From Algoriphagus ratkowskyi (lineage in GTDB: Bacteria; Bacteroidota; Bacteroidia; Cytophagales; Cyclobacteriaceae), in assembly GCF_002150505.1 (NCBI RefSeq), contig NZ_MSSV01000015.1:1-64000 (forward strand): a DNA stretch of 64,000 bases. The letters run 5' to 3'. The notes under the pieces were generated by a model, which worked only from the letters and a program-made list of their open reading frames with translations, was not told where the DNA came from and ran no database searches. The number at the start of each line of letters is the position of its first letter. Within the stretch, counting starts at the first letter, position 1. Below, piece after piece: positions 37,905-45,989 of this stretch. The translations under genes and the position numbers were made by a program.

Positions 37905-38927
37905 TTAATCCTCTGATTCTTGCGGATTGTGTCGTTCAATTATATCTGATGCTAAAAATATGGCTGCTCTCATCGAGCCTTCGTCTGCCAGATTTTTCCC
38001 CGCAATATTATAGGCTGTTCCATGATCGGGCGAAGTTCTAACTATTGGCAATCCAGCAGTGAAATTTACTCCTGAGCTGAAAGCCATAGATTTGAACGGC
38101 ACCAAACCTTGATCATGATACATTGCTAAGACGCCGTCGAATTTAGTCTGATGAGCCATTCCAAAGAAACCATCTGCAGGGTAGGGGCCAAACACCATTT
38201 TATTTTGATCCTTAAGTGCATGAATAGCTGGTTTGATGATTTTTTCTTCCTCCTCACCTAGAAGTCCATCCTCACCCGCATGTGGGTTCAATCCAAGAAT
38301 TGCAATTTTTGGCTTATTGATACCAAAGTCTTTCTCAAGACTTTTAAGAAGAATATTAGCTTTCAGAATAATTTTCTCCTGTGTAATATTTTCAGATACT
38401 TTTGCTAGCGGTACATGACCTGTCACTAATCCTACTCGAAATTGTTCCGCTACCATAAGCATCAGACTTTCCTTGACGCCAACTTCATTGGTTATGAATT
38501 CGGTATGACCTACAAAGTGAAGTTCAGCTGAATTTACGTTGTTCTTATTTAAAGGCGCTGTCACCAAAGCTTGAATTTTTCCCTCTTTGAGATCGTTTAC
38601 AGCCATTTTTAGTGTTTCCAGTGCAAATCTCCCTGCTTCCTGTGTTTCTGCCCCGGGGATCACCTCTGGGCATTCTTCACTTACATTGATTACATTGATC
38701 CGCTTGTGTTGGATTTCCTCTATACTTTTGATTTGCGCAAAATTGAAATCCTCCATACTTAAATGCTTTCTGTAGAAAGTCAATGCTTTACCATGCGCAT
38801 AGATCAGCGGCGTAAATGACTTATAAGTTCTGTTGTCAAGCAACGCTTTCATAGTTACTTCAGCGCCTATTCCGTTTATATCGCCAATGCTTATTCCGAT
38901 AATGGGTTTGATCTTGCGTGGATTCAT
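37905..38927 (-). CDS. pdxA: 4-hydroxythreonine-4-phosphate dehydrogenase
   Basis: PdxA oxidises 4-phosphohydroxy-L-threonine with NAD in de novo pyridoxal phosphate synthesis. The 340-residue protein has GISIGDINGIGAEV at the N terminus, the metal-binding His residues in HVGHTEFI, NPHAGEDG, and YHDQGLVPFK, and the C-terminal RTSPDHGTAYNIAGK. Its position upstream of DUF177-rpmF is typical of Bacteroidota. It is divergent from rsmA, with 120 bp between starts. Confidence 0.95.
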   Translation of the reverse strand: MNPRKIKPIIGISIGDINGIGAEVTMKALLDNRTYKSFTPLIYAHGKALTFYRKHLSMEDFNFAQIKSIEEIQHKRINVINVSEECPEVIPGAETQEAGRFALETLKMAVNDLKEGKIQALVTAPLNKNNVNSAELHFVGHTEFITNEVGVKESLMLMVAEQFRVGLVTGHVPLAKVSENITQEKIILKANILLKSLEKDFGINKPKIAILGLNPHAGEDGLLGEEEEKIIKPAIHALKDQNKMVFGPYPADGFFGMAHQTKFDGVLAMYHDQGLVPFKSMAFSSGVNFTAGLPIVRTSPDHGTAYNIAGKNLADEGSMRAAIFLASDIIERHNPQESED

Positions 38928-39047
38928 AGAGTATGTAAGTTGGATTTGCAGTTTGGATTGGTATTGCTACCGCATCTAAGCTAGTCCTTTAAAATTATTG
39001 TCTTAATTTTGGTTTCGCAATTTATAAAAAATAATCAGAGCTAGCAG

Positions 39048-39833
39048 ATGGAAAAGGTCAAAGCCAAGAAACACCTGGGACAACATTTTTTGACTGATTT
39101 AGGTATTGCGGAGCAAATAGCGCAGGCGGTCAAGGGTCATCACGAAGTCACCAAAGTATTGGAGATTGGACCTGGTATGGGGGTGCTTACAGATTACCTT
39201 TTGAAAGGAAATCTTGATTTATATCTTATTGACATTGATAAAGAATCTATCGCTTACCTAAATAAAAAATACCCTGAATTAGGAGATAAAATCATCGAAG
39301 GTGATTTTCTGAAAATGAACTTAGCAGATGTATTTCAAGAGAAGTTTGCAATTATTGGCAACTTTCCTTACAATATTTCTTCACAAATTTTCTTTAAAGT
39401 TCTGGAAGTTAAAGATCAGGTGACAGAGGTAGTCTGCATGCTACAGAAGGAAGTGGCAGAGCGTATAGCTTCGCCTAAAGGAAATAAAGACTACGGAATT
39501 TTATCCGTGCTTTTGCAAGCTTTCTACGATATAGAATATCTGTTTACCGTTCCTCCGCATGTGTTTGACCCTCCTCCTAGAGTCAATTCTGGTGTGATTA
39601 GATTGACTCGAAATGCGACACAAAGACTGGATTGTAATGAGAAACTCTTCAAGCAGGTTGTAAAGGCTGGTTTTGGTAATCGCCGAAAAACACTAAGAAA
39701 CTGTATGAAGCCTTTTAATCTTCCTGCTGACTTTAATTCAAACCCTATCTTGGATTTGCGCGCTGAGCAATTGGACGTTGCTGAATTTATATTCTTAACC
39801 CAAACTATCGAAGCCTCTCGTGGAAATCATTAA
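39048..39833 (+). CDS. rsmA: 16S rRNA (adenine1518/1519-N6)-dimethyltransferase
   Basis: RsmA (KsgA) dimethylates two adjacent adenines of helix 45 in 16S rRNA. The 261-residue protein shows KKHLGQHFLTD, motif I VLEIGPGMGVLTDYLL, the acidic IDIDKES, motif IV GNFPYNISSQIFFK, and the C-terminal FGNRRKTLRNCMK that contacts RNA. The mgtE gene starts 14 bp before its stop in another frame, so the two are translationally coupled. Confidence 0.97.
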   Translation: MEKVKAKKHLGQHFLTDLGIAEQIAQAVKGHHEVTKVLEIGPGMGVLTDYLLKGNLDLYLIDIDKESIAYLNKKYPELGDKIIEGDFLKMNLADVFQEKFAIIGNFPYNISSQIFFKVLEVKDQVTEVVCMLQKEVAERIASPKGNKDYGILSVLLQAFYDIEYLFTVPPHVFDPPPRVNSGVIRLTRNATQRLDCNEKLFKQVVKAGFGNRRKTLRNCMKPFNLPADFNSNPILDLRAEQLDVAEFIFLTQTIEASRGNH

Positions 39834-41187
39834 GCAGTTTGAACTTTCAAAAGAGTACTTAGAAAGCCTTCAACAGGCGATCGAAGCCCAAGATTTGAAT
39901 TTCATCAAAGAGTCCTTAGATGGAGTGAATGTTGCTGATATAGCGGCACTCTTGGATGAGCTATCGATGGAGGAATCGATTTTTGTGCTTCGTGTACTTG
40001 AAGCTCAGCTTGCAGCTGATATTATCATAGAGCTGGAAGCTACAAATCAGCATAGAGTTCTGAAGGAACTGGATGTACAAGAAATGGCGAATCTGATCGA
40101 GTTGATGGACTCAGATGATGGTGCGGATATTCTGAATCTTTTCTTAGAAAGAGAGCGAGAAGATATCATCAGCCACTTTCAGGATAAATTAAAGTCTGAT
40201 CAGGTCCTCGAACTCCTGCGCTATGACGAAGATACGGCTGGTGGTATCATGGCAAAGGAATATATACGTGCCAACAAGAACTGGAATGTGGTGCAGACAA
40301 TCAATGAGATTCGTCGTCAGGCAGAGAACGTGAGTAAGATCTATTCCATTTTCGTGGTGGATAATCGGCAACAATTGATGGGAATCGTATCCCTCAAGCG
40401 GATTGTGCTAGCATCAGAAGACACTAAGATTGAAGATATTTTTGAAGAGGAAGTGATCTCCGTTCCAACGTACATGGATCAAGAGGAGGTTGCTGAGATC
40501 ATGCGTAAGTACGATTTGGAATCTGTGCCAGTGATCAATGGCAAGAACAAATTGGTGGGAAGAATCACCGTCGATGATATTTTGGACGTGATCCGAGAGG
40601 AAGCAGAGGAAGATATGCAGGCGATGACCGGTATTTCTGATGCGGTGGATGAATACGATAGCGTACTGAAACTCACCAAAGCTAGGCTTCCTTGGTTGTT
40701 AATTGGTATTTGTGGTGGTCTGTTGGGAGCTGGATTTATTGGCTTCTTCGAGGAGGGACTAAGTAAAGTGACTGCACTCGCATTCTTTATTCCACTAATC
40801 ACTGCAACAGGTGGGAATGTGGGAATTCAGTCATCCTCTCTGGTCGTTCAGTCTCTAGCTAATAAATCAATATTTGATGATTCCTTGGCAAAACGATTTC
40901 TCAAAGTATTGCTTGTTGCAATGCTGAATGGGTTGATTTTGGCCACTTTCGTCTTTGGCGTGGTTGTGTTGATCTATCACAATGAGGTTGCATTTGCCTT
41001 GGTTGTATCCATAGCCTTATTCTCTGTCGTGCTACTAGCGTCATTTATGGGAACAATTACACCTATTGTGTTAGATAAATTTGGAGTGAATCCTGCCTTA
41101 GCTTCAGGGCCATTTATCACTACTGCAAATGATTTAATTGGGCTTGCCGTTTATTTTTTAGTAGCGATGTCCTTACTGAATATTTAA
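39820..41187 (+). CDS. mgtE: Magnesium transporter
   Basis: MgtE is a Mg2+-gated Mg2+ channel of the inner membrane. The 455-residue protein has the N-terminal helical domain (residues 20-130), a tandem CBS pair (AGGIMAKEYI onward to VGRITVDDILDVI, residues 130-255) and five transmembrane helices from about residue 285, including the pore-forming TATGGNVGIQSSSL and GPFITTANDLIG. It starts with GTG at 39820, overlapping rsmA by 14 bp; GTG is accepted because the sequence aligns with family N termini. The dehydrogenase gene follows 12 bp later. Confidence 0.95.
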   Translation: MEIIKQFELSKEYLESLQQAIEAQDLNFIKESLDGVNVADIAALLDELSMEESIFVLRVLEAQLAADIIIELEATNQHRVLKELDVQEMANLIELMDSDDGADILNLFLEREREDIISHFQDKLKSDQVLELLRYDEDTAGGIMAKEYIRANKNWNVVQTINEIRRQAENVSKIYSIFVVDNRQQLMGIVSLKRIVLASEDTKIEDIFEEEVISVPTYMDQEEVAEIMRKYDLESVPVINGKNKLVGRITVDDILDVIREEAEEDMQAMTGISDAVDEYDSVLKLTKARLPWLLIGICGGLLGAGFIGFFEEGLSKVTALAFFIPLITATGGNVGIQSSSLVVQSLANKSIFDDSLAKRFLKVLLVAMLNGLILATFVFGVVVLIYHNEVAFALVVSIALFSVVLLASFMGTITPIVLDKFGVNPALASGPFITTANDLIGLAVYFLVAMSLLNI

Positions 41188-41199
41188 TTCTTACAGAAA

Positions 41200-42126
41200 A
41201 TGAAGATTCTTATCATTGACGAGATGCACGAGAGTATCATGCCTTTACTGCAGAATGAAGGACATGAGATGGTCTATTCGCCAAAGATCACCCGAGCTGA
41301 AATCATGGCCACGGTAGCTGAATTCGATGGGCTAATTATCAGGTCAAAAACCCCCATGGACCGTGAGCTTTTAGAGCGAGCGACGAAGCTAAAGTTTATT
41401 GGTAGAGCAGGAGCAGGCTTGGATAAGATTGACTTGGAGTACATGGCTGAGAGAGATATTAAGCTATTTCATGCCGCAAAAGGAAACCGGGATGCTGTGG
41501 CAGAACAGGCTGTTGGGATGCTTCTGGCGCTGTTTAATAACCTGGGAAAATCTGACCAAGAAGTCCGTAAAGGTATTTGGGATCGAGAGGGCAACCGAGG
41601 CCATGAGTTGATGGGCAAAACAGTAGGCATCATGGGTTTTGGCAATATGGGTAAATCTTTCGCCCGAAGACTTAGAGGCTTTAATGTGAATATCCTAGCA
41701 TATGATAAGTATAAAAAAGATTTTGAAGAGGACTTCTTTCATGAAGTGACATGGGAAAAGCTGAAAGCAGAAGCTGATATTTTGAGTATTCACGTGCCAC
41801 TTACCCCTGAGACTCGGGATTTTTTCACATTGAAAGAGCTTCAGAGTTTTGCAAAACCCTTTTGGCTAATTAACACAGCTAGAGGAGAAGTGATCAGTTT
41901 TAAGACTTTGAACGAAGCTCTGGATCAAGGGATCTTGCGAGGAGCTTTGCTTGATGTCTTGGAAAATGAGAAGTTTCAAAAGTTTTCTGAAGAGCAAAAA
42001 GCAGAATTTGAAAAATTAGCAGCGAGAAAGAATGTGCTATTTAGTCCACATGTAGCTGGCTGGACGTATGAATCTTATGAAAAGATCAACAAGGTATTAG
42101 TGAATAAGATCAAATCAGCTTTTTAA
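41200..42126 (+). CDS. D-2-hydroxyacid dehydrogenase (SerA-like)
   Basis: A 308-residue NAD-dependent D-isomer-specific 2-hydroxyacid dehydrogenase. The nucleotide-binding motif is GIMGFGNMGKSFARRL near residue 145, with GRAGAGLDKIDLEY before it, the catalytic Arg in NTARGEVI, and the His-containing SPHVAGWTYES near the end. There is no C-terminal ACT domain, so it is a shorter phosphoglycerate dehydrogenase-like or hydroxypyruvate/glyoxylate reductase-like enzyme. It lies 12 bp after mgtE and probably shares its transcript. Confidence 0.88.
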   Translation: MKILIIDEMHESIMPLLQNEGHEMVYSPKITRAEIMATVAEFDGLIIRSKTPMDRELLERATKLKFIGRAGAGLDKIDLEYMAERDIKLFHAAKGNRDAVAEQAVGMLLALFNNLGKSDQEVRKGIWDREGNRGHELMGKTVGIMGFGNMGKSFARRLRGFNVNILAYDKYKKDFEEDFFHEVTWEKLKAEADILSIHVPLTPETRDFFTLKELQSFAKPFWLINTARGEVISFKTLNEALDQGILRGALLDVLENEKFQKFSEEQKAEFEKLAARKNVLFSPHVAGWTYESYEKINKVLVNKIKSAF

Positions 42127-42589
42127 TATTTTTAACGAAAGCAAATCTCAGCGTTTTTTGTGGTGTCCTAATGGTTTTGTTACAAATTCAGTGGGGTGAT
42201 AAATTCATTGAGAATTGAAGTTTTATTGTAGGTCTCAAATAAGAAATATTGAATGACTGGGCATCCACCTTTTGGGCAATGGATGGTTCAATAAGAGATC
42301 TTTATTACTAATCAACTTTTTGAATTACTCTTTCATCTTACCTATTTTATTGCCCTTCAGTTTACCAAAGCATATCTATATTTTGAAAATAGGTTAAAGC
42401 TTTAAATATTAAAATGCTTTGTATGGAGTTTGAAGAGCACATTTAAGGTAAATTCTCTTCTTAGACTAGTTGGAAAAGAGGTATAGAAACTTTCACATAA
42501 GCGTGAATTGAAAATTTGGGTGAGAATTTGATTTAGAATTACACTAGCAAGTTTTTCCAACTAAGAATATTTAAAAAAGCACATCAATT
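42127..42589. other. Intergenic region, 463 bp
   Basis: I find no open frame, tRNA or GC-rich terminator here. One short hairpin, CATCCA...TGGATG at 42263-42286, is the only local structure. The right end presumably holds the promoter of the lipoprotein at 42590, but no clear consensus is present. Confidence 0.6.
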
Positions 42590-42973
42590 ATGAAATCTAA
42601 TTTATTTCTCAGCCTAGCTACAATTGCAGTCCTAACTGTTTCTTGTGGCGAAAAATCAGACAGCGCTTACGAAGACAGCGTTGAAGCTCAAAATAAAATG
42701 AGTGGTGAAATGCACAAATCAGATACTAATATCGTCAAGCATGATGGCACATTACTTCCGGAAGCTATGGATCAGACACAATCAATTGAACTGCCTTCTA
42801 AAGTGCTTGAAGTAATTGATAATGACAATGCACTATCAGTTGATAAAATTACTAGCAAAAGGAAGTTTGAAGAGAATTCAATCACCTATTACGAAGTGAC
42901 ATTCATGGTTAAAGGCGAACAATCTATCACTATGGTATATGATGAGGATGGGAAAAGAAAATCTTCAAATTAA
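42590..42973 (+). CDS. Hypothetical lipoprotein
   Basis: A 127-residue protein with a lipoprotein signal (MKSNLFLSLATIAVLTVSC, Cys19). The mature part starts GEKSDSAYEDSVEAQNKM and ends in a compact domain with SITYYEVTFMVKGEQSITMVYDEDGK, which resembles a PepSY/YPEB-like fold in outline only. No family is recognised with confidence. It is monocistronic, followed by the inverted-repeat element. Confidence 0.75.
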   Translation: MKSNLFLSLATIAVLTVSCGEKSDSAYEDSVEAQNKMSGEMHKSDTNIVKHDGTLLPEAMDQTQSIELPSKVLEVIDNDNALSVDKITSKRKFEENSITYYEVTFMVKGEQSITMVYDEDGKRKSSN

Positions 42974-43002
42974 TAAAATCTAGATATTAGAATTTAGAAA
43001 AG

Positions 43003-43153
43003 TGATGATGCCTCCTTTGACCGGCTGCCGGTTGCCGCAAGTTTGCTACGTGTAATGTTCCCATAGTGGTCTTAAACGTAAACCCAAAATAGATACTGCA
43101 TCTAAAAAATGTAGCATCAGCATGCGCCACAGTCGATAGGAGGCGCCATCATT
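43003..43153. repeat. Inverted-repeat element, about 150 bp
   Basis: The left end TGATGATGCCTCCTTTGACC (43003-43022) pairs imperfectly with the right end, whose complement reads TGATGGCGCCTCCTATCGAC (43134-43153); seven bases GCCTCCT and the outer ATGAT match exactly. The 110 bp between are non-coding, and 15 bp separate the element from the DUF421 start codon. This structure fits a small non-autonomous mobile element or repetitive palindrome, but no second copy occurs in this window. Confidence 0.5.
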
Positions 43154-43168
43154 TTATGTAAACTAGCT

Positions 43169-43882
43169 ATGGAGTCAAAAGAATCAATTGAGCTGTTCGA
43201 CCTAAGGCGACTTCTAATTGGAGAAGAAATACCTTATTCATTTCTAGCAGAGGTATTTGTTCGGACTACGATAATGTTTTTCATAGTGCTTTTTGTCCTG
43301 AGATTATCAGGGAAGAGGGGCATTAAACAACTTTCAATTTTTGAATTAGCTATAATAATATCCTTAGGATCAGCCGCTGGTGATCCAATGTTTTACAATG
43401 ATGTAGCACTACTGCCCGCAATATTAGTATTTATTATAGTTATCAGTCTTTATAAGTTGATAACTTATTTGACAGGAAGATTCAAAAAAGTTGAAGCATT
43501 TGTTGAAGGAGTACCGGTAAAGCTGATCGAGAATGGTAAGATTATATACAAGTCATTCCGAAAAGAGTCTTTAGCTTACGATGAGCTCTTCACTCAACTG
43601 CGTCAGAAAAGTGTTACGCATTTGGGGCAGGTGGAATCAGCCTATTTAGAGACCTCAGGTGATTTAAGCATCTTCTTTTTCTCTGATGAAAAGGTGATTC
43701 TAGGTTTACCAATTTTACCTGACGTTTATGATTTTCCTTGTGATGAGTTTTTCTCAGAAAATAGCTATAGTTGTAAACATTGTGGAGAATTAAAGCCCGC
43801 TAAAGTCAATGATACAGAATCCTGTATTATCTGTGAAAAAAACGAATGGGTGGAGGCGTGGAATACAGCCAGAATAACATAG
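43169..43882 (+). CDS. DUF421 (YetF/YcaP-type) membrane protein with zinc ribbon
   Basis: A 237-residue protein. Three N-terminal transmembrane helices (TTIMFFIVLFVLRLSGKRG, ALLPAILVFIIVISLYKLI) precede a DUF421 cytoplasmic domain (AFVEGVPVKLIENGKI, DELFTQLRQKSV). Unusually, residues about 200-225 add CKHCG and CIICE, two CxxC pairs that form a likely zinc ribbon. The family function is unknown; the B. subtilis homologue YetF is a membrane protein linked to envelope stress. Confidence 0.82.
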   Translation: MESKESIELFDLRRLLIGEEIPYSFLAEVFVRTTIMFFIVLFVLRLSGKRGIKQLSIFELAIIISLGSAAGDPMFYNDVALLPAILVFIIVISLYKLITYLTGRFKKVEAFVEGVPVKLIENGKIIYKSFRKESLAYDELFTQLRQKSVTHLGQVESAYLETSGDLSIFFFSDEKVILGLPILPDVYDFPCDEFFSENSYSCKHCGELKPAKVNDTESCIICEKNEWVEAWNTARIT

Positions 43883-43988
43883 ATGCCTATTATGTACGGT
43901 GGAATTATGGATGTTCTTATGAAGATCATCTCAATTTTTGATTTAATAAATTGAAATTATTGAACTAAGTGAAGAATGGATTACTGGC

Positions 43989-44019
43989 TTTGGTTTCTTT
44001 CAAAGCTTTGTTATCTTTG
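43989..44019 (+). promoter_or_regulatory. Bacteroidota-type promoter of greA
   Basis: TTTG at 43989-43992 and TATCTTTG at 44012-44019 match the -33 (TTTG) and -7 (TAnnTTTG) consensus exactly, with a 19-bp spacer. Transcription would start near 44025, about 80 bases before greA. Confidence 0.85.
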
Positions 44020-44039
44020 TAGTCAAATAAATGCTTGAT

Positions 44040-44081
44040 AACAAGGTAACGGTCCCGTTTTGAGACCGTTACTTTGTTTTT
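44040..44081 (+). terminator. Attenuator-like terminator in greA leader
   Basis: GTAACGGTC (44046-44054) pairs perfectly with GACCGTTAC (44064-44072) around a 9-base loop, with outer ACAA/TTGT pairing and a T-run to 44081. It stands between the promoter and the greA ATG at 44105, so full-length mRNA requires read-through. Confidence 0.85.
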
Positions 44082-44104
44082 GTAGCAATTAACAAGAGCC
44101 GAAA

Positions 44105-44578
44105 ATGGGAGAAATACAATATTACACTGAAGAAGGTTTGAAGCGTTTGAAAGACGAGCTTCAAATGCTAAAAACCAAAGGAAGAACTGATATATCACTT
44201 CAGATTGCTGAGGCAAGAGATAAGGGTGATTTGAGCGAAAATGCTGAATACGATGCAGCAAAGGATGCTCAAGGTCACTTAGAACTTAAAATTGCTAAAC
44301 TGGAAAATGTAGTCGGCAATGCTAGAGTTCTTGATAGCTCTCAGTTGGACACTTCCAAAGTAGGCATCTTGACAACAGTAACGATCAAAAACGTTAAAAA
44401 CGGTATGACTGTTAGCTATACGTTGGTGTCTGAACAAGAGGCTGATTTGAAAGCAGGAAAGATCTCTTTAGGCTCACCCTTTGGTAAAGGCCTTGTAGGT
44501 AAAAAAATAGGTGATATTGCTGAAGTTGTTGCTCCAGCAGGAACACTTCAATTCGAAATATTAGATATTACATTCTAA
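44105..44578 (+). CDS. greA: Transcription elongation factor GreA
   Basis: GreA stimulates transcript cleavage by backtracked RNA polymerase. The 157-residue protein has the N-terminal coiled coil (GLKRLKDELQMLK to GDLSENAEYDAAKDAQG), whose tip carries the acidic DLSENAEYD loop, and a C-terminal FKBP-like domain ending TLQFEILDITF. Its leader contains a strong promoter and an internal terminator, implying attenuation. The HIT gene follows 41 bp later after its own terminator. Confidence 0.97.
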   Translation: MGEIQYYTEEGLKRLKDELQMLKTKGRTDISLQIAEARDKGDLSENAEYDAAKDAQGHLELKIAKLENVVGNARVLDSSQLDTSKVGILTTVTIKNVKNGMTVSYTLVSEQEADLKAGKISLGSPFGKGLVGKKIGDIAEVVAPAGTLQFEILDITF

Positions 44579-44581
44579 ATC

Positions 44582-44606
44582 AATCCCGGCATTTGTCGGG
44601 ATTTTT
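44582..44606 (+). terminator. Intrinsic terminator of greA
   Basis: AATCCCG (44582-44588) pairs with CGGGATT (44597-44603) around an 8-base loop, followed by TTTTT, three bases after the greA stop codon. Confidence 0.88.
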
Positions 44607-44619
44607 ACTTTAATACCTT

Positions 44620-45012
44620 ATGGCTTCTATTTTCACTAAAATCATCAAAAGAGAAATCCCAGCTCACATTGTTGCTGAGGATGAAAATTACCTTGCTTTT
44701 TTAGACATTATGCCTCTGGTAAAAGGACATGTGTTGGTTGTTCCAAAGAAAGAAGTGGATTACATTTTTGATTTGGAACCAGAAGTACTCTCAGGACTTC
44801 ACATTTTTGCGCAGCAAGTTGCTAAAGCCATGGACAAAACCATCAAATGCACTAGAATCGGTGTAGCGGTGATTGGTCTCGAAGTTCCCCACGTACATAT
44901 TCATCTCGTACCGCTTCGAACTATGGATGATATAAATTTTACTCGCCCAAAACTTAAGTTGAGCAATGAGGAATTGGCTGAGATCGCTGAACGGATTAGA
45001 GGAGGTTTTTGA
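44620..45012 (+). CDS. HIT-family nucleotide hydrolase/transferase
   Basis: A 130-residue histidine-triad protein. The triad HVHIHLVPL appears near residue 92, preceded by IFTKIIKREIPAHIV and DIMPLVKGHVLVVPK, which are standard for the Hint branch. Such enzymes hydrolyse adenosine phosphoramidates or related nucleotides. It is downstream of greA, but the greA terminator stands between, so it may depend on read-through or its own promoter. Confidence 0.93.
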   Translation: MASIFTKIIKREIPAHIVAEDENYLAFLDIMPLVKGHVLVVPKKEVDYIFDLEPEVLSGLHIFAQQVAKAMDKTIKCTRIGVAVIGLEVPHVHIHLVPLRTMDDINFTRPKLKLSNEELAEIAERIRGGF

Positions 45013-45014
45013 TT

Positions 45015-45081
45015 GTAAAAAGTAACAGGTAAGTAGTGAAAAGTGTGTGGAATGTGGAGGGGTAACCTACTTACTTCTTAC
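45015..45081. repeat. Low-complexity inverted repeat between convergent genes
   Basis: GTAAGTAG (45029-45036) pairs exactly with CTACTTAC (45067-45074), and the flanks GTAAAAAGTAA and TTCTTAC extend the pairing imperfectly. The surrounding 100 bp are degenerate GTAAAAGT-like words. It may serve as a terminator for the convergent HIT and fructokinase genes but lacks a T-run. Confidence 0.45.
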
Positions 45082-45113
45082 AAAATTCACCTTTTACATA
45101 AGTTGAGTAAAAG

Positions 45114-45989
45114 TTAACTAACAGAAGTGACGTCTTTAAGCTCATACCTGGGAGTTCCACCTTTTTTACTGGCTACGAAAGCACCTAATTTGCAAGCAAA
45201 GTCTAAAATTTGCTCAAGTGGCAGATTCTCTAGATAGGTTTTGATAAATCCGCTTAGGAATGCATCTCCAGCTCCTATACTATCATCAACTTGTACTTTG
45301 TAGCCTTCATGAGCTGTTATCTTGCCGTCTTTGTAGATTAAAGCACCTTTCGAACCTTGCGTCACACAGATTAAATCCATCGGGAAATGTTGGTCTAGGT
45401 GGCTACAGACATCTTTAACACTTGGCTCAATATCAAAATAGTCTGCAAAAATCTCCAACTCATCCTCGTTGATTTTCAGAATATCTGTAAAGCCTAACAA
45501 CGTCTCAATTATCTCAAAATCATAGAATGGAGGGCGGAAGTTTACATCGAAGATCCGTACAGTCTTATGATGAAGTAATTTGAGTAGAGTGGAAAGACTT
45601 TCGGTATTTCTTACACCAAGGGTTCCAAAAACAAAAGCATCTGAAGCAGCTACTGTTTCATCCATTTCAGCATTCCATTGGATAAAATCCCAAGCAACAG
45701 GTGAGACAATGGTGTATTTGATGTTTTCTGGGTCGTTATCATTTACCAAAACTTTTGAAGTCTCATGCTCCTGATTAATCTGTATCAGTTCGACAGGAAG
45801 ATTAAAAGTCTGTAAGAAGTCGATGAGGTTCTTGCCGTCGGAATCATTTCCTATGGCAGAAATCAATCTAGAATTTAACCCTAATTGATGCAGATTGAGC
45901 GTGACATTCATGGGGGCACCTCCAGGCACAGCTCCGGAAGGAAGGCAATCCCAAAGCATCTCTCCGAATATGACAACTTTATGTGGCAT
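45114..45989 (-). CDS. PfkB-family carbohydrate kinase (fructokinase-like)
   Basis: A 291-residue ribokinase-fold sugar kinase. The substrate-side signature is VPGGAPMNVTLNLHQLG near residue 20, and the ATP-site/catalytic motif is DDSIGAGDAFLSGF with catalytic Asp near residue 240. The MFS sugar porter gene upstream overlaps it by 11 bp, so the pair probably takes up and phosphorylates one hexose. Fructose is the likeliest guess; mannose or another sugar cannot be excluded. Confidence 0.88.
   Translation of the reverse strand: MPHKVVIFGEMLWDCLPSGAVPGGAPMNVTLNLHQLGLNSRLISAIGNDSDGKNLIDFLQTFNLPVELIQINQEHETSKVLVNDNDPENIKYTIVSPVAWDFIQWNAEMDETVAASDAFVFGTLGVRNTESLSTLLKLLHHKTVRIFDVNFRPPFYDFEIIETLLGFTDILKINEDELEIFADYFDIEPSVKDVCSHLDQHFPMDLICVTQGSKGALIYKDGKITAHEGYKVQVDDSIGAGDAFLSGFIKTYLENLPLEQILDFACKLGAFVASKKGGTPRYELKDVTSVS

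Noticed and set aside
42263..42286. Hairpin CATCCA...TGGATG as a terminator or small RNA
   Set aside because: Only 6 bp pair around a 12-base loop with no T-run, which is expected by chance in 460 bp.
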